This document shows, piece by piece, positions 15,504-23,148 of a stretch of DNA of 26,323 bases. How positions within the stretch are numbered: position 1 is the stretch's first letter; every line of letters begins with the position of its first letter. The notes under the pieces are model-generated. The model was not told the origin of the DNA. It saw nothing but the letters and a program-made list of their open reading frames with translations, and searched no databases. The stretch comes from JADJEI01 sp035328465 (lineage in GTDB: Bacteria > Bacteroidota > Ignavibacteria > Ignavibacteriales > Ignavibacteriaceae), in assembly GCA_035328465.1 (NCBI GenBank), contig DAOLIQ010000045.1, positions 1-26,323 on the forward strand, read 5' to 3'. The translations under genes were made by a program, and so were the position numbers.

Positions 15504-16457
15504 TCATGCGTTGTTTGCTTTTACCAATTCACTTAAAGCTTGAATAAAAAGTTGAGAATCATTTAGTCCGTTCATCACAACATAATTTTCAATTCCTGAT
15601 TCATCAGCAACATGGCGATATTCAATATTAAGTTCAAAGGCGGTTTCAACATGATCAGAAACAAAACTGATTGGAATTATCAGCAAATGTTTTTTCCCAT
15701 TTAACGAAAGTTCTTTTATTGTATCCGAAGTGGAAGGCTCAAGCCATTTTGCTGGTCCAACTTTGCTTTGAAAGCAGAGATGATGGTGGTGGGAAAAATT
15801 TCGCTTCTTCATTACTTCATTAATCGTCTCCTTTATTTGCCCGCTGTATGGATCGCCTTTTTTAACATAGCTAACCGGTGTTCCATGCGCACTAAAGACT
15901 AATTGAACATCTTTTCTTTTACCTTCCGAAAATTTTAACAGTGCTTCATCTATTCTTTGATTGATAGCGCTCACATAAAATTGATTTGTCGGATAAGAAT
16001 TAATATAAACTAAGTTTGATGATTCCCCTTTGTAAACTCTTCTCCACTCATTAAAAGACGAACCCGTTGTCGAAATAGAAAAATGAGGGTATAATGGAAG
16101 TAAAATAATTTTATCAAACTTTTTTGAGGCAACAGTTTCGGCGGTCTCTTTAGTCAGTGGTTTCCAGTAGCGCATTGCTACGAACACTTCAGCATCAATA
16201 TTATTTTTGACCAAATTGTCTTGAAGCATAGATCGTTGTTTTTCTGTCCACATATTAATAGGTGAACTTCCCCCAATCAGTTTATATTCTTTCTGAACTT
16301 TAGGTGCGCGCTTTTTAGAAATGAATCTTGCGAGTGCTTTTTGAAATGGGATTTTAAAAATATCCGGATCATTAAAAAGGTTTTCAAGAAATGGCTGAAC
16401 GGCATCAAGCGAATCCGGCCCGCCAAGATTAAATAACACTACGGCAATTTTTTTCAT
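15504..16457 (-). CDS. hemH: Ferrochelatase
   Basis: 317 aa from the ATG at 16457. A longer frame back to a TTG at 16508 exists, but the conserved start 'KIAVVLFNLGGPDSLDAVQPFL' begins at the ATG. It inserts ferrous iron into the porphyrin, the last heme step. Visible are 'YKLIGGSSPI' (58-67), catalytic H191 ('FSAHGTP'), 'CFQSKVGPAKWLEPST' (228-243) and the 'SDHVETAFELNIEY' motif with H269 and E271. No Shine-Dalgarno sequence is apparent in the AT-rich leader. It is the first gene of the minus-strand heme run and diverges from the DinB-fold gene. Confidence 0.95.
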   Translation of the reverse strand: MKKIAVVLFNLGGPDSLDAVQPFLENLFNDPDIFKIPFQKALARFISKKRAPKVQKEYKLIGGSSPINMWTEKQRSMLQDNLVKNNIDAEVFVAMRYWKPLTKETAETVASKKFDKIILLPLYPHFSISTTGSSFNEWRRVYKGESSNLVYINSYPTNQFYVSAINQRIDEALLKFSEGKRKDVQLVFSAHGTPVSYVKKGDPYSGQIKETINEVMKKRNFSHHHHLCFQSKVGPAKWLEPSTSDTIKELSLNGKKHLLIIPISFVSDHVETAFELNIEYRHVADESGIENYVVMNGLNDSQLFIQALSELVKANNA

Positions 16458-16667
16458 TATTTGTTTTTTGCTTGTAAAATTAATAGCTGAACATTTTAAG
16501 GAAATCAAACCTAATTTATAAGTCCAAACTATTCTTCAAATTGATTGGAAAATTTATTAGCCAAAATAACTATTGACATTGAACATGCAAATGAAGTAAG
16601 TTTAGAACGTTCTTCCCAAAATACTTATTGCTTAATTAACAAATCTATAAATCATTAGGAGTGTGTT

Positions 16668-17237
16668 ATGAACCACAGATCAAAGATTTCTGTTCTCTTG
16701 TTCTTTCTGATAGTTTTTTCTTCTCTCTCATTTTCTTCCCCGATCAATATCTCAGGAGGAGATAATCATTCGGGTTTTCAAGCTGACTTGATTGGAAATA
16801 TTGATGCGGTCTCTGGAAAAATTTTCCAATTGCTCGAAGCTATGCCGCAGGATAAAATGGATTGGAGACCTGCTGCAGATGTGCGTTCAGTTTCTGAAGT
16901 TTATCTTCATATCGCTTTTTCAAATTATCTTATTATGAAGTTTGCTGGAGTAGAAGTACCGGCAGAAATAGCTTTCGAAAAAATGAAAGATTGGGATTTG
17001 CAAACATTGGATAAAAAAGAAATAGCAGAAATTTTGCATACCTCTTTTGATAAATTAAAAGAATTTATTAAAAACACTTCTGATTCTGATCTTGAAATTG
17101 AAATGGAAGTATTTGGTATGAAAATGTCAAGACGTGCTTTCTTTATGGGAATGCATGGCCACATGCATGAACATCTCGGGCAGTCAATTGCCTATGCAAG
17201 AATGAATGGCGTTACCCCACCCTGGAGTAAGGAGTAA
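16668..17237 (+). CDS. Exported DinB-family protein
   Basis: 189 aa. Residues about 1-24 form a signal peptide ('VLLFFLIVFSSLSFSSP'). The rest is a DinB/YfiT-type four-helix fold: 'LIGNIDAVSGKIFQLLEAMPQDKMDWRPAADVRSVSEVYLHIAFSN' and 'MHGHMHEHLGQSIAYARMNGVTPPW'. Likely metal ligands are H81 and the H165/H169 pair in 'HGHMHEHLGQ'. Most family members are cytoplasmic metal-dependent thiol transferases or unknown; an exported form suggests a periplasmic role. A good ribosome-binding sequence (TTAGGAGTG) precedes the ATG. The upstream gap has a loose TTG-N21-TAAGTTTA promoter-like pair (16573-16604). Confidence 0.85.
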   Translation: MNHRSKISVLLFFLIVFSSLSFSSPINISGGDNHSGFQADLIGNIDAVSGKIFQLLEAMPQDKMDWRPAADVRSVSEVYLHIAFSNYLIMKFAGVEVPAEIAFEKMKDWDLQTLDKKEIAEILHTSFDKLKEFIKNTSDSDLEIEMEVFGMKMSRRAFFMGMHGHMHEHLGQSIAYARMNGVTPPWSKE

Positions 17238-17274
17238 TTTATTCTTCAGTTTTATTCTTGTCTAATTTAATTTC

Positions 17275-17712
17275 TTAAGTTCTTCTTCTCATTCCTTCGT
17301 GTTTGGGAAGAAGATCATATTCTCCAAGCCAATCATATTTATCAATATGATCTGTTTCATCATCGGCAAATTGTTTGTATGATTCAATTGCCGCAGAATA
17401 TGCCGAATGAATTGCTTCAATTTCCTTTTCAAAACTTTCTTTTGTGCCCTTATATTTCCCGGAAGCAAACTGCTTTGAAATATTTATTAACTCTTCTGTC
17501 TTTCTATAAATATCGCCGGCTGTGGATTTTGCTTTATTGATTAGTTCGCTTGCTTTTTCTTTAGCATTTTCAAAGTAAATATCTAAATCATTTGTCAGTA
17601 TAGTTCTAAAAATTCTTCCCTCTCTTGTTGCAAATAGAAATGTGAGCATACTGCCTGCTGCAGCGCTTAAAAGCAATGTCCCGATACTGAAACAATTTTT
17701 CTTTTCCCTCAT
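17275..17712 (-). CDS. YtxH domain-containing protein
   Basis: 145 aa. One N-terminal membrane segment ('FSIGTLLLSAAAGSMLTFLFAT', about 8-29) is followed by 'REGRIFRTIL' and a long charged, helical region ('YFENAKEKASELINKAKSTAGDIYRKTEEL'). This is the YtxH / gas-vesicle-related plan, often linked to general stress. The C-terminus is acidic, then basic ('HEGMRRRT'). It is convergent with the DinB-fold gene, with a 37-bp gap. The function is unknown. Confidence 0.8.
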   Translation of the reverse strand: MREKKNCFSIGTLLLSAAAGSMLTFLFATREGRIFRTILTNDLDIYFENAKEKASELINKAKSTAGDIYRKTEELINISKQFASGKYKGTKESFEKEIEAIHSAYSAAIESYKQFADDETDHIDKYDWLGEYDLLPKHEGMRRRT

Positions 17713-17803
17713 TAGATTTTCCCTTTTTTATTTCTCTTATAATAAAAAATTTATTAATTAAAGTTAATTTTCAAAAGCAAAAATAAAAAAATCAGAGGAG
17801 AAC

Positions 17804-18265
17804 ATGTCAAGTAAAACAATTGAAGAAATTCTTAACTTCAAAAACATCGCAGTGGTTGGTGTATCAAGAAATCAGAAAGGATTTGGATTTACCGCGGTAC
17901 AATCATTAAAGAATTCCGGCTGCAATGTTTATGCTGTAAATAAAAATTCAATTGCAGGCGATAGAGATAATCTTTTTCCCAATCTTTCAGCGATTCCTGT
18001 TAAACTCGATGCAATTATCATAACTGTACCACCGACTGAAACGATTAACGTTTTAAACGATGCCATTAGTCTCGGTATAAAAAAAGTTTGGCTGCAGCCG
18101 GGTTCGGATTCAAAAGAAGTAAAAGACTTTTGCGAGACGAATAATCTTCAATTCGTTTCCGGCGAATGTATAATTATGTATTTGAAAAACATTGGCTTCA
18201 TTCATCGCGCACACAAGTGGATTCACGATAAGTTTGAACATAGAAGAGCTGCGATTTTTAAGTAA
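17804..18265 (+). CDS. CoA-binding (Rossmann) domain protein
   Basis: 153 aa, a stand-alone CoA_binding_2 domain, the YccU-like family related to the succinyl-CoA ligase alpha N-terminus. Visible are 'NIAVVGVSRNQKGFGFTAVQSLKNSGCNVYAVN' (nucleotide loop), 'LDAIIITVPPTETINVLNDAISLGIKKVWLQPGS' and 'VSGECIIMYLK'. It lacks the ligase and ATP-grasp parts. The physiological role is unknown. An AGAGGAGAA ribosome-binding sequence precedes the ATG. Convergent with the DMT transporter with one base between stops, so the transcripts must overlap at their 3' ends. Confidence 0.9.
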   Translation: MSSKTIEEILNFKNIAVVGVSRNQKGFGFTAVQSLKNSGCNVYAVNKNSIAGDRDNLFPNLSAIPVKLDAIIITVPPTETINVLNDAISLGIKKVWLQPGSDSKEVKDFCETNNLQFVSGECIIMYLKNIGFIHRAHKWIHDKFEHRRAAIFK

Positions 18266-18266
18266 G

Positions 18267-19187
18267 TTATTTTATTCTACTTACTTTAATAATGCTGGCG
18301 AAGAGAATTGCAACACCTATCCACTGAACTAAGGTTAAAATATTTCCATGTACAAAATACTCGAGCACTACTGCAGTTAAAGGAAAAGCCAATTCGCAGA
18401 TAGAAGCAACTGAAGCAGTAATTCTTTTCAATCCATAATAATAAAGAAAAATTGCGGGACCACCGGTTGTAAATGCTATAATAAAAAATATCATTACCTG
18501 ATGAGATGAAATTGTTTGAATTGATTCTGCATCTCCAGTAGCAATAATAATTACGAACATTATTATAGAAGTAATAGCAAAACGAAGATAAGTTCCTAAT
18601 TCAAAACTTACATTAAGAAGTGCGCGCTTACTAAGTACAGTTGACGAACTAAAACTTAAAGCAGCAAGCAGAGCAAAAAGTGCTGCTATTGTTGTTTTAT
18701 CTCCCGCATTAAAATCAGGTATTGTAAATCCAAAAGTCATTAAATAAGCGCCAACGATTGCCAGGGCAGCCCAGAGAAAAAATTCTTTGTGAAGTTTTTC
18801 TTTTAAAAAAATTGCCGCCAAACTAATTGCGAAAACAGGTTGAAGTTTTTGCAAAAGGATTATAATTGATAGATTGACAAAATTGACATAAAAAAGTGCC
18901 TTCGTAATTGCCATTGTTCCAACTGCACCTCCAAGTAATGCTACTCCAGCATAAGCCAGCCAATCTTTAAACGATAATTTTTTAAGTGTGGAAATATTCT
19001 TAAATAAAAGCGGCGTTAACAAAACAGCAACGATTGAACTTTCGATAAAAACAACAAGTGCAACTGGCAGGCTGTATAATGATGGTCGAAGCACAATACC
19101 ATCCACCCCCCACAAACTTGCAGCTATTACAATTAAGAACGCTGGTAGAATCGAATTTTCAGGTGATTTTTTTTTATGCTTGTCCAT
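18267..19187 (-). CDS. DMT-superfamily (EamA) transporter
   Basis: 306 aa with ten predicted membrane segments and two EamA repeats (about 14-152 and 166-303), for example 'ILPAFLIVIAASLWGVDGIVL', 'LLGGAVGTMAITKALFYVNFV', 'LQPVFAISLAAIFLKEKL' and 'LAFPLTAVVLEYFVHGNILTLVQWIGVAIL'. Each repeat carries the usual Glu-Lys or equivalent near its end. The family exports metabolites or amino acids; the substrate cannot be assigned. The N-terminus is strongly basic ('MDKHKKK'). Divergent from the tRNA-Lys gene. Confidence 0.9.
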   Translation of the reverse strand: MDKHKKKSPENSILPAFLIVIAASLWGVDGIVLRPSLYSLPVALVVFIESSIVAVLLTPLLFKNISTLKKLSFKDWLAYAGVALLGGAVGTMAITKALFYVNFVNLSIIILLQKLQPVFAISLAAIFLKEKLHKEFFLWAALAIVGAYLMTFGFTIPDFNAGDKTTIAALFALLAALSFSSSTVLSKRALLNVSFELGTYLRFAITSIIMFVIIIATGDAESIQTISSHQVMIFFIIAFTTGGPAIFLYYYGLKRITASVASICELAFPLTAVVLEYFVHGNILTLVQWIGVAILFASIIKVSRIK

Positions 19188-19290
19188 TTAACAAATAATA
19201 AGTTTCATTTTTATTAAGTAGAAAATTAGATTATTATCTTTGATACTGAAAGAGATAAAGCAACTTTCAAATAAAATATCGATAGTTTTT

Positions 19291-19320
19291 TTGAAAGGGT
19301 GATAAAAATAATTATTTTTG
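19291..19320 (+). promoter_or_regulatory. Bacteroidota-type promoter of the tRNA-Lys gene
   Basis: A TTG at 19291-19293, a 19-base spacer and TATTTTTG at 19313-19320 match the TTG-N19-TAnnTTTG pattern. The -7 box ends four bases before the mature tRNA 5' end at 19325, so the transcript should have almost no 5' leader. Confidence 0.6.
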
Positions 19321-19324
19321 CCCC

Positions 19325-19397
19325 GCATCCTTAGCTCAGTTGGTAGAGCATCTGACTCTTAATCAGCAGGTCGCGGGTTCGAATCCCGCAGGATGCA
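19325..19397 (+). tRNA. tRNA-Lys (anticodon CTT)
   Basis: A 73-nt cloverleaf. The acceptor stem is 7 bp (GCATCCT with AGGATGC), the D-arm GCTC/GAGC, the anticodon loop CTCTTAA gives CTT (AAG codon), the T-arm GCGGG/CCCGC has loop TTCGAAT, and the discriminator is A. The CCA end is not encoded. The outermost anticodon-stem pair is a T-C mismatch (19351 with 19367). A 7-bp AT-rich hairpin (19403-19423) follows and could help end transcription. Confidence 0.96.
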
Positions 19398-19436
19398 CTT
19401 TTATTCTAAGACGAATTTAGAATGTGTCTGTTATCT

Positions 19437-19454
19437 ATCAGCAGGTCGCGGGTT
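19437..19454 (+). pseudogene. Partial copy of the tRNA-Lys gene
   Basis: Eighteen bases (ATCAGCAGGTCGCGGGTT) are identical to tRNA positions 19362-19379, exactly 75 bp downstream, running from the 3' anticodon stem into the T-loop. Weak similarity may extend upstream through the anticodon arm (TCTG then ATCAGC in both). It may be a decayed tandem tRNA or an integration scar. It cannot fold as a tRNA. Confidence 0.7.
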
Positions 19455-19588
19455 TTCATAAAGTGACTCCTATGGAGGAATCTACAGAATACCCCAATGT
19501 TAAAACCTCACCCCTTTTCACCAGCTAATTAAAATAATTAACTCACCTTTCGCAAAATTAACAATAAAGTTATTCTGTCCCTATTTAT

Positions 19589-19919
19589 CGCATAGGCGTC
19601 AACTTAGTAACAATGTTTTTTATTATAAATTGGTTCGATTGTTCTGATTTTAGAATAAATTAAAACATTATATTTCATCCCTAAGGGGATTTTTTGCTTG
19701 TTTTGTCCATTTTACTACCAATATTAAATCCCTATCGGGATTTATCTTTCTTAATCCTAGAGGGATGAAATATTGGTAGAAACAGGAAGAATAAATAAAG
19801 CAAAATGCCGTAGGCATGAAATAATAATAATGCTGAATTAAACCAGAGATAAAACATCAGCACATACTTAATCCGTTAGCTAACGGAGAATATGATTCCG
19901 TTAAGTTGACGCCTATGCG
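19589..19919. mobile_element. 331-bp MITE-like element with terminal inverted repeats and target duplication
   Basis: The ends are perfect 18-bp inverted repeats: CGCATAGGCGTCAACTTA (19589-19606) and its reverse complement (19902-19919). Directly outside on both sides is ATTTAT (19583-19588 and 19920-19925), a probable 6-bp target duplication. No transposase is encoded. The interior is a series of hairpins (separate entry). It is probably mobilised in trans by an unidentified transposase. Confidence 0.8.
19666..19887. repeat. Nested hairpin units inside the MITE-like element
   Basis: Five small palindromes lie at 19677-19690, 19726-19743 (7-bp stem AAATCCC/GGGATTT), 19754-19766, 19805-19817 (ATGCC/GGCAT) and 19872-19887 (TCCGTTA/TAACGGA). 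Most are followed by a tail like GAAATATTGGTAG. The first two units point left and the later ones right, so longer arms also pair: 19670-19682 with 19761-19773 (13 bp) and 19715-19725 with 19769-19779 (11 bp). Confidence 0.75.
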
Positions 19920-20076
19920 ATTTATCGGGATCAGAATATTCTTTTGTTAAGAATTTTAGATACTATCGAAGGACTACTTCAGAGAAATAATCTGTTTACT
20001 TACCGGCAGCATGTAAAATGCATAAGGTGACTAATTAATTCTTTCCTTGAATTTCTTGTCCTAAAATCGTTAAGAC

Positions 20077-20106
20077 TTGATTTTTTATTCAAAATTCTTA
20101 TCTTGC
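20077..20106 (+). promoter_or_regulatory. Probable promoter of the radical SAM gene
   Basis: TTG (20077-20079), a 19-base spacer and TATCTTGC (20099-20106), one mismatch from TAnnTTTG. This gives a leader of about 60 nt before the ATG at 20175, which has the strong ribosome-binding sequence AAAGGAGATG at 20161-20170. Confidence 0.45.
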
Positions 20107-20174
20107 AATTAATTTCATATCATAAACCTGTCTAATTCGTAGATTAGTCGAACAAATCAGAAAGGAGATGACGT

Positions 20175-21512
20175 ATGAAGTATAATTCATTCATGCTTCA
20201 CAACTTCAAAAACATCCCCCTGCTACAATCGGTTTCTTCAGAAATTATTGAAGCTATTGAAATAGTGGGCTCTGTTCTTCCATTCAAAACAAACAATTAT
20301 GTTATAGATAATCTTATTGATTGGGGCAAGGTTCCAGATGATCCGATGTTCAAACTAACTTTTCCGCAAAAGGAGATGTTGATTCCCGAACATTATCAGG
20401 AAATGAAATTGGTTATTAATAATGGTGCAGATAAGGCTGCAATAAAAGATGCTGCAAATAAAATAAGACTAAAATTAAATCCACATCCCGCGGGGCAGCT
20501 TGAACATAATGTTCCGATGATTGAAGGAGAGAGACTCTATGGCATGCAGCATAAATATCGACAAACGGTTTTGTTTTTTCCCAGCCAGGGACAAACCTGT
20601 CATGCGTATTGTACTTTTTGTTTTCGTTGGCCTCAGTTTGTGGGAATGGACGACTTAAAGTTTGCTTCAAAGGAAGCAGAACATTTGGTGGAGTACGTCA
20701 AAACACATAAAGAAGTAACCGATGTTTTATTTACCGGTGGTGATCCATTGATAATGAAAACAAAACATCTTGAAGCTTATATCAGACCATTGCTTGATGC
20801 TAATATCCCTAACCTGCAAAACATCCGAATCGGCTCTAAGGCACTTGGTTACTGGCCTTACAGATTTTTAACTGATAGTGATGCCGAGGATTTATTAATT
20901 TTATTTGAGGATGTAAAACGTGCCGGAAAACATCTGGCGTTTATGGCTCACTTTAATCATCCTGTTGAGCTTAGTACTAATGCGGTAGCTGAGGCTATAC
21001 AATGTATTTTAAAAACTGGCGCAGTAATTAGAACTCAATCCCCGGTGCTAAAACACATAAATGATTCTGCCGAAGTTTGGGCAGATATGTTAAAGAAACA
21101 GGTTGCGCTTGGATGTGTGCCTTATTATATGTTTGTTGCACGAAATACGGGAGCACAGCATTATTTTTCTGTTCCGCTTGTTGAGGCATGGAGAATATTT
21201 AGAGAAACTTATCAATCGGTAAGCGGTGTTTGCAGAACACTTCGTGGTCCGAGCATGTCTTGTCTGCCGGGCAAGGTTCAAATACTTGGCGTGGCAGATG
21301 TTAAGAATGAAAAAGTTATGGCTTTTAGAATGATTCAGGGAAGAAATCCTGATTGGGCAGCGCGTCCATTTTTTGCTAAGTTTGATGAAGAAGCAATTTG
21401 GTACACGGATTTGAAGCCAGCTTTTGATGAAGAGAAATTTTTCTTTACTGATGAGTTAAATGAAATTTTAACACCGGAAGAAGTGGAGAGCGATTTTGAA
21501 ACATTAGATTGA
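20175..21512 (+). CDS. KamA-family radical SAM protein (lysine 2,3-aminomutase-like)
   Basis: 445 aa. The radical SAM cluster motif CxxxCxxC is C142, C146 and C149 ('TCHAYCTFCFRWP'), with the SAM-contacting 'FTGGDPL' (186-192). The KamA-type C-terminal half includes 'SPVLKHINDSAEVW' and 'VPYYMFVARNTGAQHYFSVP'. The candidate PLP lysine is K367 in 'CLPGKVQILG', where classical lysine 2,3-aminomutase has a glycine-rich PGGGGK. Family activity is PLP- and SAM-dependent 1,2-amino shift on lysine or related amino acids; the substrate here is unknown. No lysine-fermentation genes lie nearby, so beta-lysine for osmoprotection or another product is possible. The start is set by the AAAGGAGATG site. 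Confidence 0.88.
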   Translation: MKYNSFMLHNFKNIPLLQSVSSEIIEAIEIVGSVLPFKTNNYVIDNLIDWGKVPDDPMFKLTFPQKEMLIPEHYQEMKLVINNGADKAAIKDAANKIRLKLNPHPAGQLEHNVPMIEGERLYGMQHKYRQTVLFFPSQGQTCHAYCTFCFRWPQFVGMDDLKFASKEAEHLVEYVKTHKEVTDVLFTGGDPLIMKTKHLEAYIRPLLDANIPNLQNIRIGSKALGYWPYRFLTDSDAEDLLILFEDVKRAGKHLAFMAHFNHPVELSTNAVAEAIQCILKTGAVIRTQSPVLKHINDSAEVWADMLKKQVALGCVPYYMFVARNTGAQHYFSVPLVEAWRIFRETYQSVSGVCRTLRGPSMSCLPGKVQILGVADVKNEKVMAFRMIQGRNPDWAARPFFAKFDEEAIWYTDLKPAFDEEKFFFTDELNEILTPEEVESDFETLD

Positions 21513-21725
21513 GCTTTATCATTTTATTGATAACTGCCAAAAAAACTGGAGTTGAACAATCACTTTTGATTCTATACTGTTCGTTCAAAAAGTCATCTAT
21601 TTCTTTTTATTTTTATTATTAAATCCGGAGTTACTTTACTCAAATCAATCTTTGAATGAAGATATTAGCATGATTCGTAAGTTTAAATCAAACAATTCTT
21701 TCCATTACTTTAATAGATAAGATAT

Positions 21726-23096
21726 ATGATCATTAATAAAAAATTACCGCTGCTGACTGCACTTAGAGATTTTCTGAACGATAGGTTTAATCTTGAAGAA
21801 GATAAAGCCGAGGAAAAAGAGACCATCGAAAGTATAAAGAAGAGTGTAGAATTCCGCGGTACAAACCTATGGGTTTTGATCTTTGCTATCTTCATAGCTT
21901 CTATAGGGCTTAATGTAAATTCCACTGCAGTAATCATTGGCGCAATGCTTATATCTCCTCTAATGGGACCAATTATGGGCATCGGATTAGGCATAGGAAT
22001 AAATGATTTTGATCTTATAAAAAAGGCATTTAAAAATCTTGCAATCGCAACCATTATCGGAGTAAGTACATCCGCTATTTACTTTTTAATAAGCCCAATT
22101 AGTGATGCTCAATCTGAACTGCTTGCTCGAACGACCCCAACTATTTGGGATGTATTTATTGCTCTGTTTGGTGGTTTGGCAGGTATCGTAGCAACAACAA
22201 GAAAAAGCATCAGCAATGTTATTCCCGGGGTTGCTATAGCAACCGCATTAATGCCCCCCTTATGTACCGCAGGGTTTGGATTGGCAACTGGAAATTTTTC
22301 TTTTTTCTTTGGTGCGTTTTATCTTTATTTCATTAATAGCATTTTTATTAGTTTATCATCATTTGTAATAGTCAGATTTTTAAAGTTTAAGAAAAAAAAT
22401 GATCTTGATCCTTATAAAGAGAAAAAGGTTCAACGATATATTTATATAGTTGTTACTGTTACCGTAATTCCTAGCGTTATTATGGCTTATAACATTGTAA
22501 CAAGCAGCCTCGTTGAAAAAAGAATTCAACTTTTTATTAAAAATGAATTTTCTTTTGAGAATACACAAATAATCAGTAAAAATTTTAAAAGTGTTGAAGG
22601 AAAAAATGTTTTAGAAGTATTTCTTTTGGGTGAGATTATTCCCGAGGAGATGATTGTAAATATTAAAAGTAAATTAATAAATTATCAGCTTGACGGAATT
22701 GATCTTAAAATAAAACAAGGAATCGGTAATAATCAAACACTTGATGTGGCTTCATTAAGAACGGGGGTAATTGAGGATTTATACAGGAAGAATGAAGAAA
22801 TAATCACGAACAAGAACAAAAAAATCGCGTTACTCGAAAGTGAATTAAGCAGATTAAAATCGGATTATTTTCCCGTTGAAGATATTTCGAACGAATTGAA
22901 GTCGCTAAATAAAAACCTGGTTGAGTTCTCTATCTCGAACTCTTTAGTTTCCAAACCACCTAAAAATTCCATTGATACCTTAGTACTTGTGTATGCAAAA
23001 TTTAAAAACAAACAATCGGCTAGTGAACTGAATAAAATAATGAGTTGGTTAGCTGCACGCATTAAAAATGATAAAATTAAACTTGTCGTTCAATAA
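21726..23096 (+). CDS. DUF389 (TIGR00341-type) integral membrane protein
   Basis: 456 aa. After a charged N-terminus, seven or so membrane segments span about 46-257. They carry the DUF389 signatures 'VNSTAVIIGAMLISPLMGPIMGIGLGI' (64-90), 'LFGGLAGIVATTRKSISNVIPGVAIATALMPPLCTAGFGLATG' and 'FYLYFINSIFISLSSF'. A soluble C-terminal part (about 258-456) includes a coiled-coil-like stretch ('NEEIITNKNKKIALLESELSRLKSD'). Function is unknown; the family has been proposed to transport small molecules. It has no obvious Shine-Dalgarno sequence. The 213-bp gap upstream of it holds only a weak hairpin after the preceding stop. Confidence 0.9.
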   Translation: MIINKKLPLLTALRDFLNDRFNLEEDKAEEKETIESIKKSVEFRGTNLWVLIFAIFIASIGLNVNSTAVIIGAMLISPLMGPIMGIGLGIGINDFDLIKKAFKNLAIATIIGVSTSAIYFLISPISDAQSELLARTTPTIWDVFIALFGGLAGIVATTRKSISNVIPGVAIATALMPPLCTAGFGLATGNFSFFFGAFYLYFINSIFISLSSFVIVRFLKFKKKNDLDPYKEKKVQRYIYIVVTVTVIPSVIMAYNIVTSSLVEKRIQLFIKNEFSFENTQIISKNFKSVEGKNVLEVFLLGEIIPEEMIVNIKSKLINYQLDGIDLKIKQGIGNNQTLDVASLRTGVIEDLYRKNEEIITNKNKKIALLESELSRLKSDYFPVEDISNELKSLNKNLVEFSISNSLVSKPPKNSIDTLVLVYAKFKNKQSASELNKIMSWLAARIKNDKIKLVVQ

Positions 23097-23148
23097 ATAT
23101 TATTCTCATCGATTGTGAAAGTATCTTTTAGTTAATGGAGTATCATCT

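Larger units (their letters stand above)
19398..20174. other. Gene-free region between tRNA-Lys and the radical SAM gene
   Basis: No ORF here has coding character. In order it holds a short hairpin after the tRNA, the partial tRNA copy, about 130 bp without recognisable features apart from a small CTCC/GGAG hairpin near 19468, the 331-bp MITE-like element, and about 250 bp leading to the next gene. That last part contains a promoter-like pair at 20077-20106. Position 19413-19425 repeats the 13 bases GAATTTAGAATGT found at the hemB-side end of the four-helix-bundle cassette. Confidence 0.7.

Noticed and set aside
16458..16508. Longer hemH reading frame from a TTG
   Set aside because: The extra 17 residues precede the conserved ferrochelatase N-terminus, lack a ribosome-binding sequence and would need a rare start codon.
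19589..19919. CRISPR array
   Set aside because: The repeats are palindromic units of different sequence and orientation without regular spacers, and no cas genes are in the window.
21710..22054. A 114-aa minus-strand frame inside the DUF389 gene
   Set aside because: It is antisense to conserved membrane segments and has no independent features.
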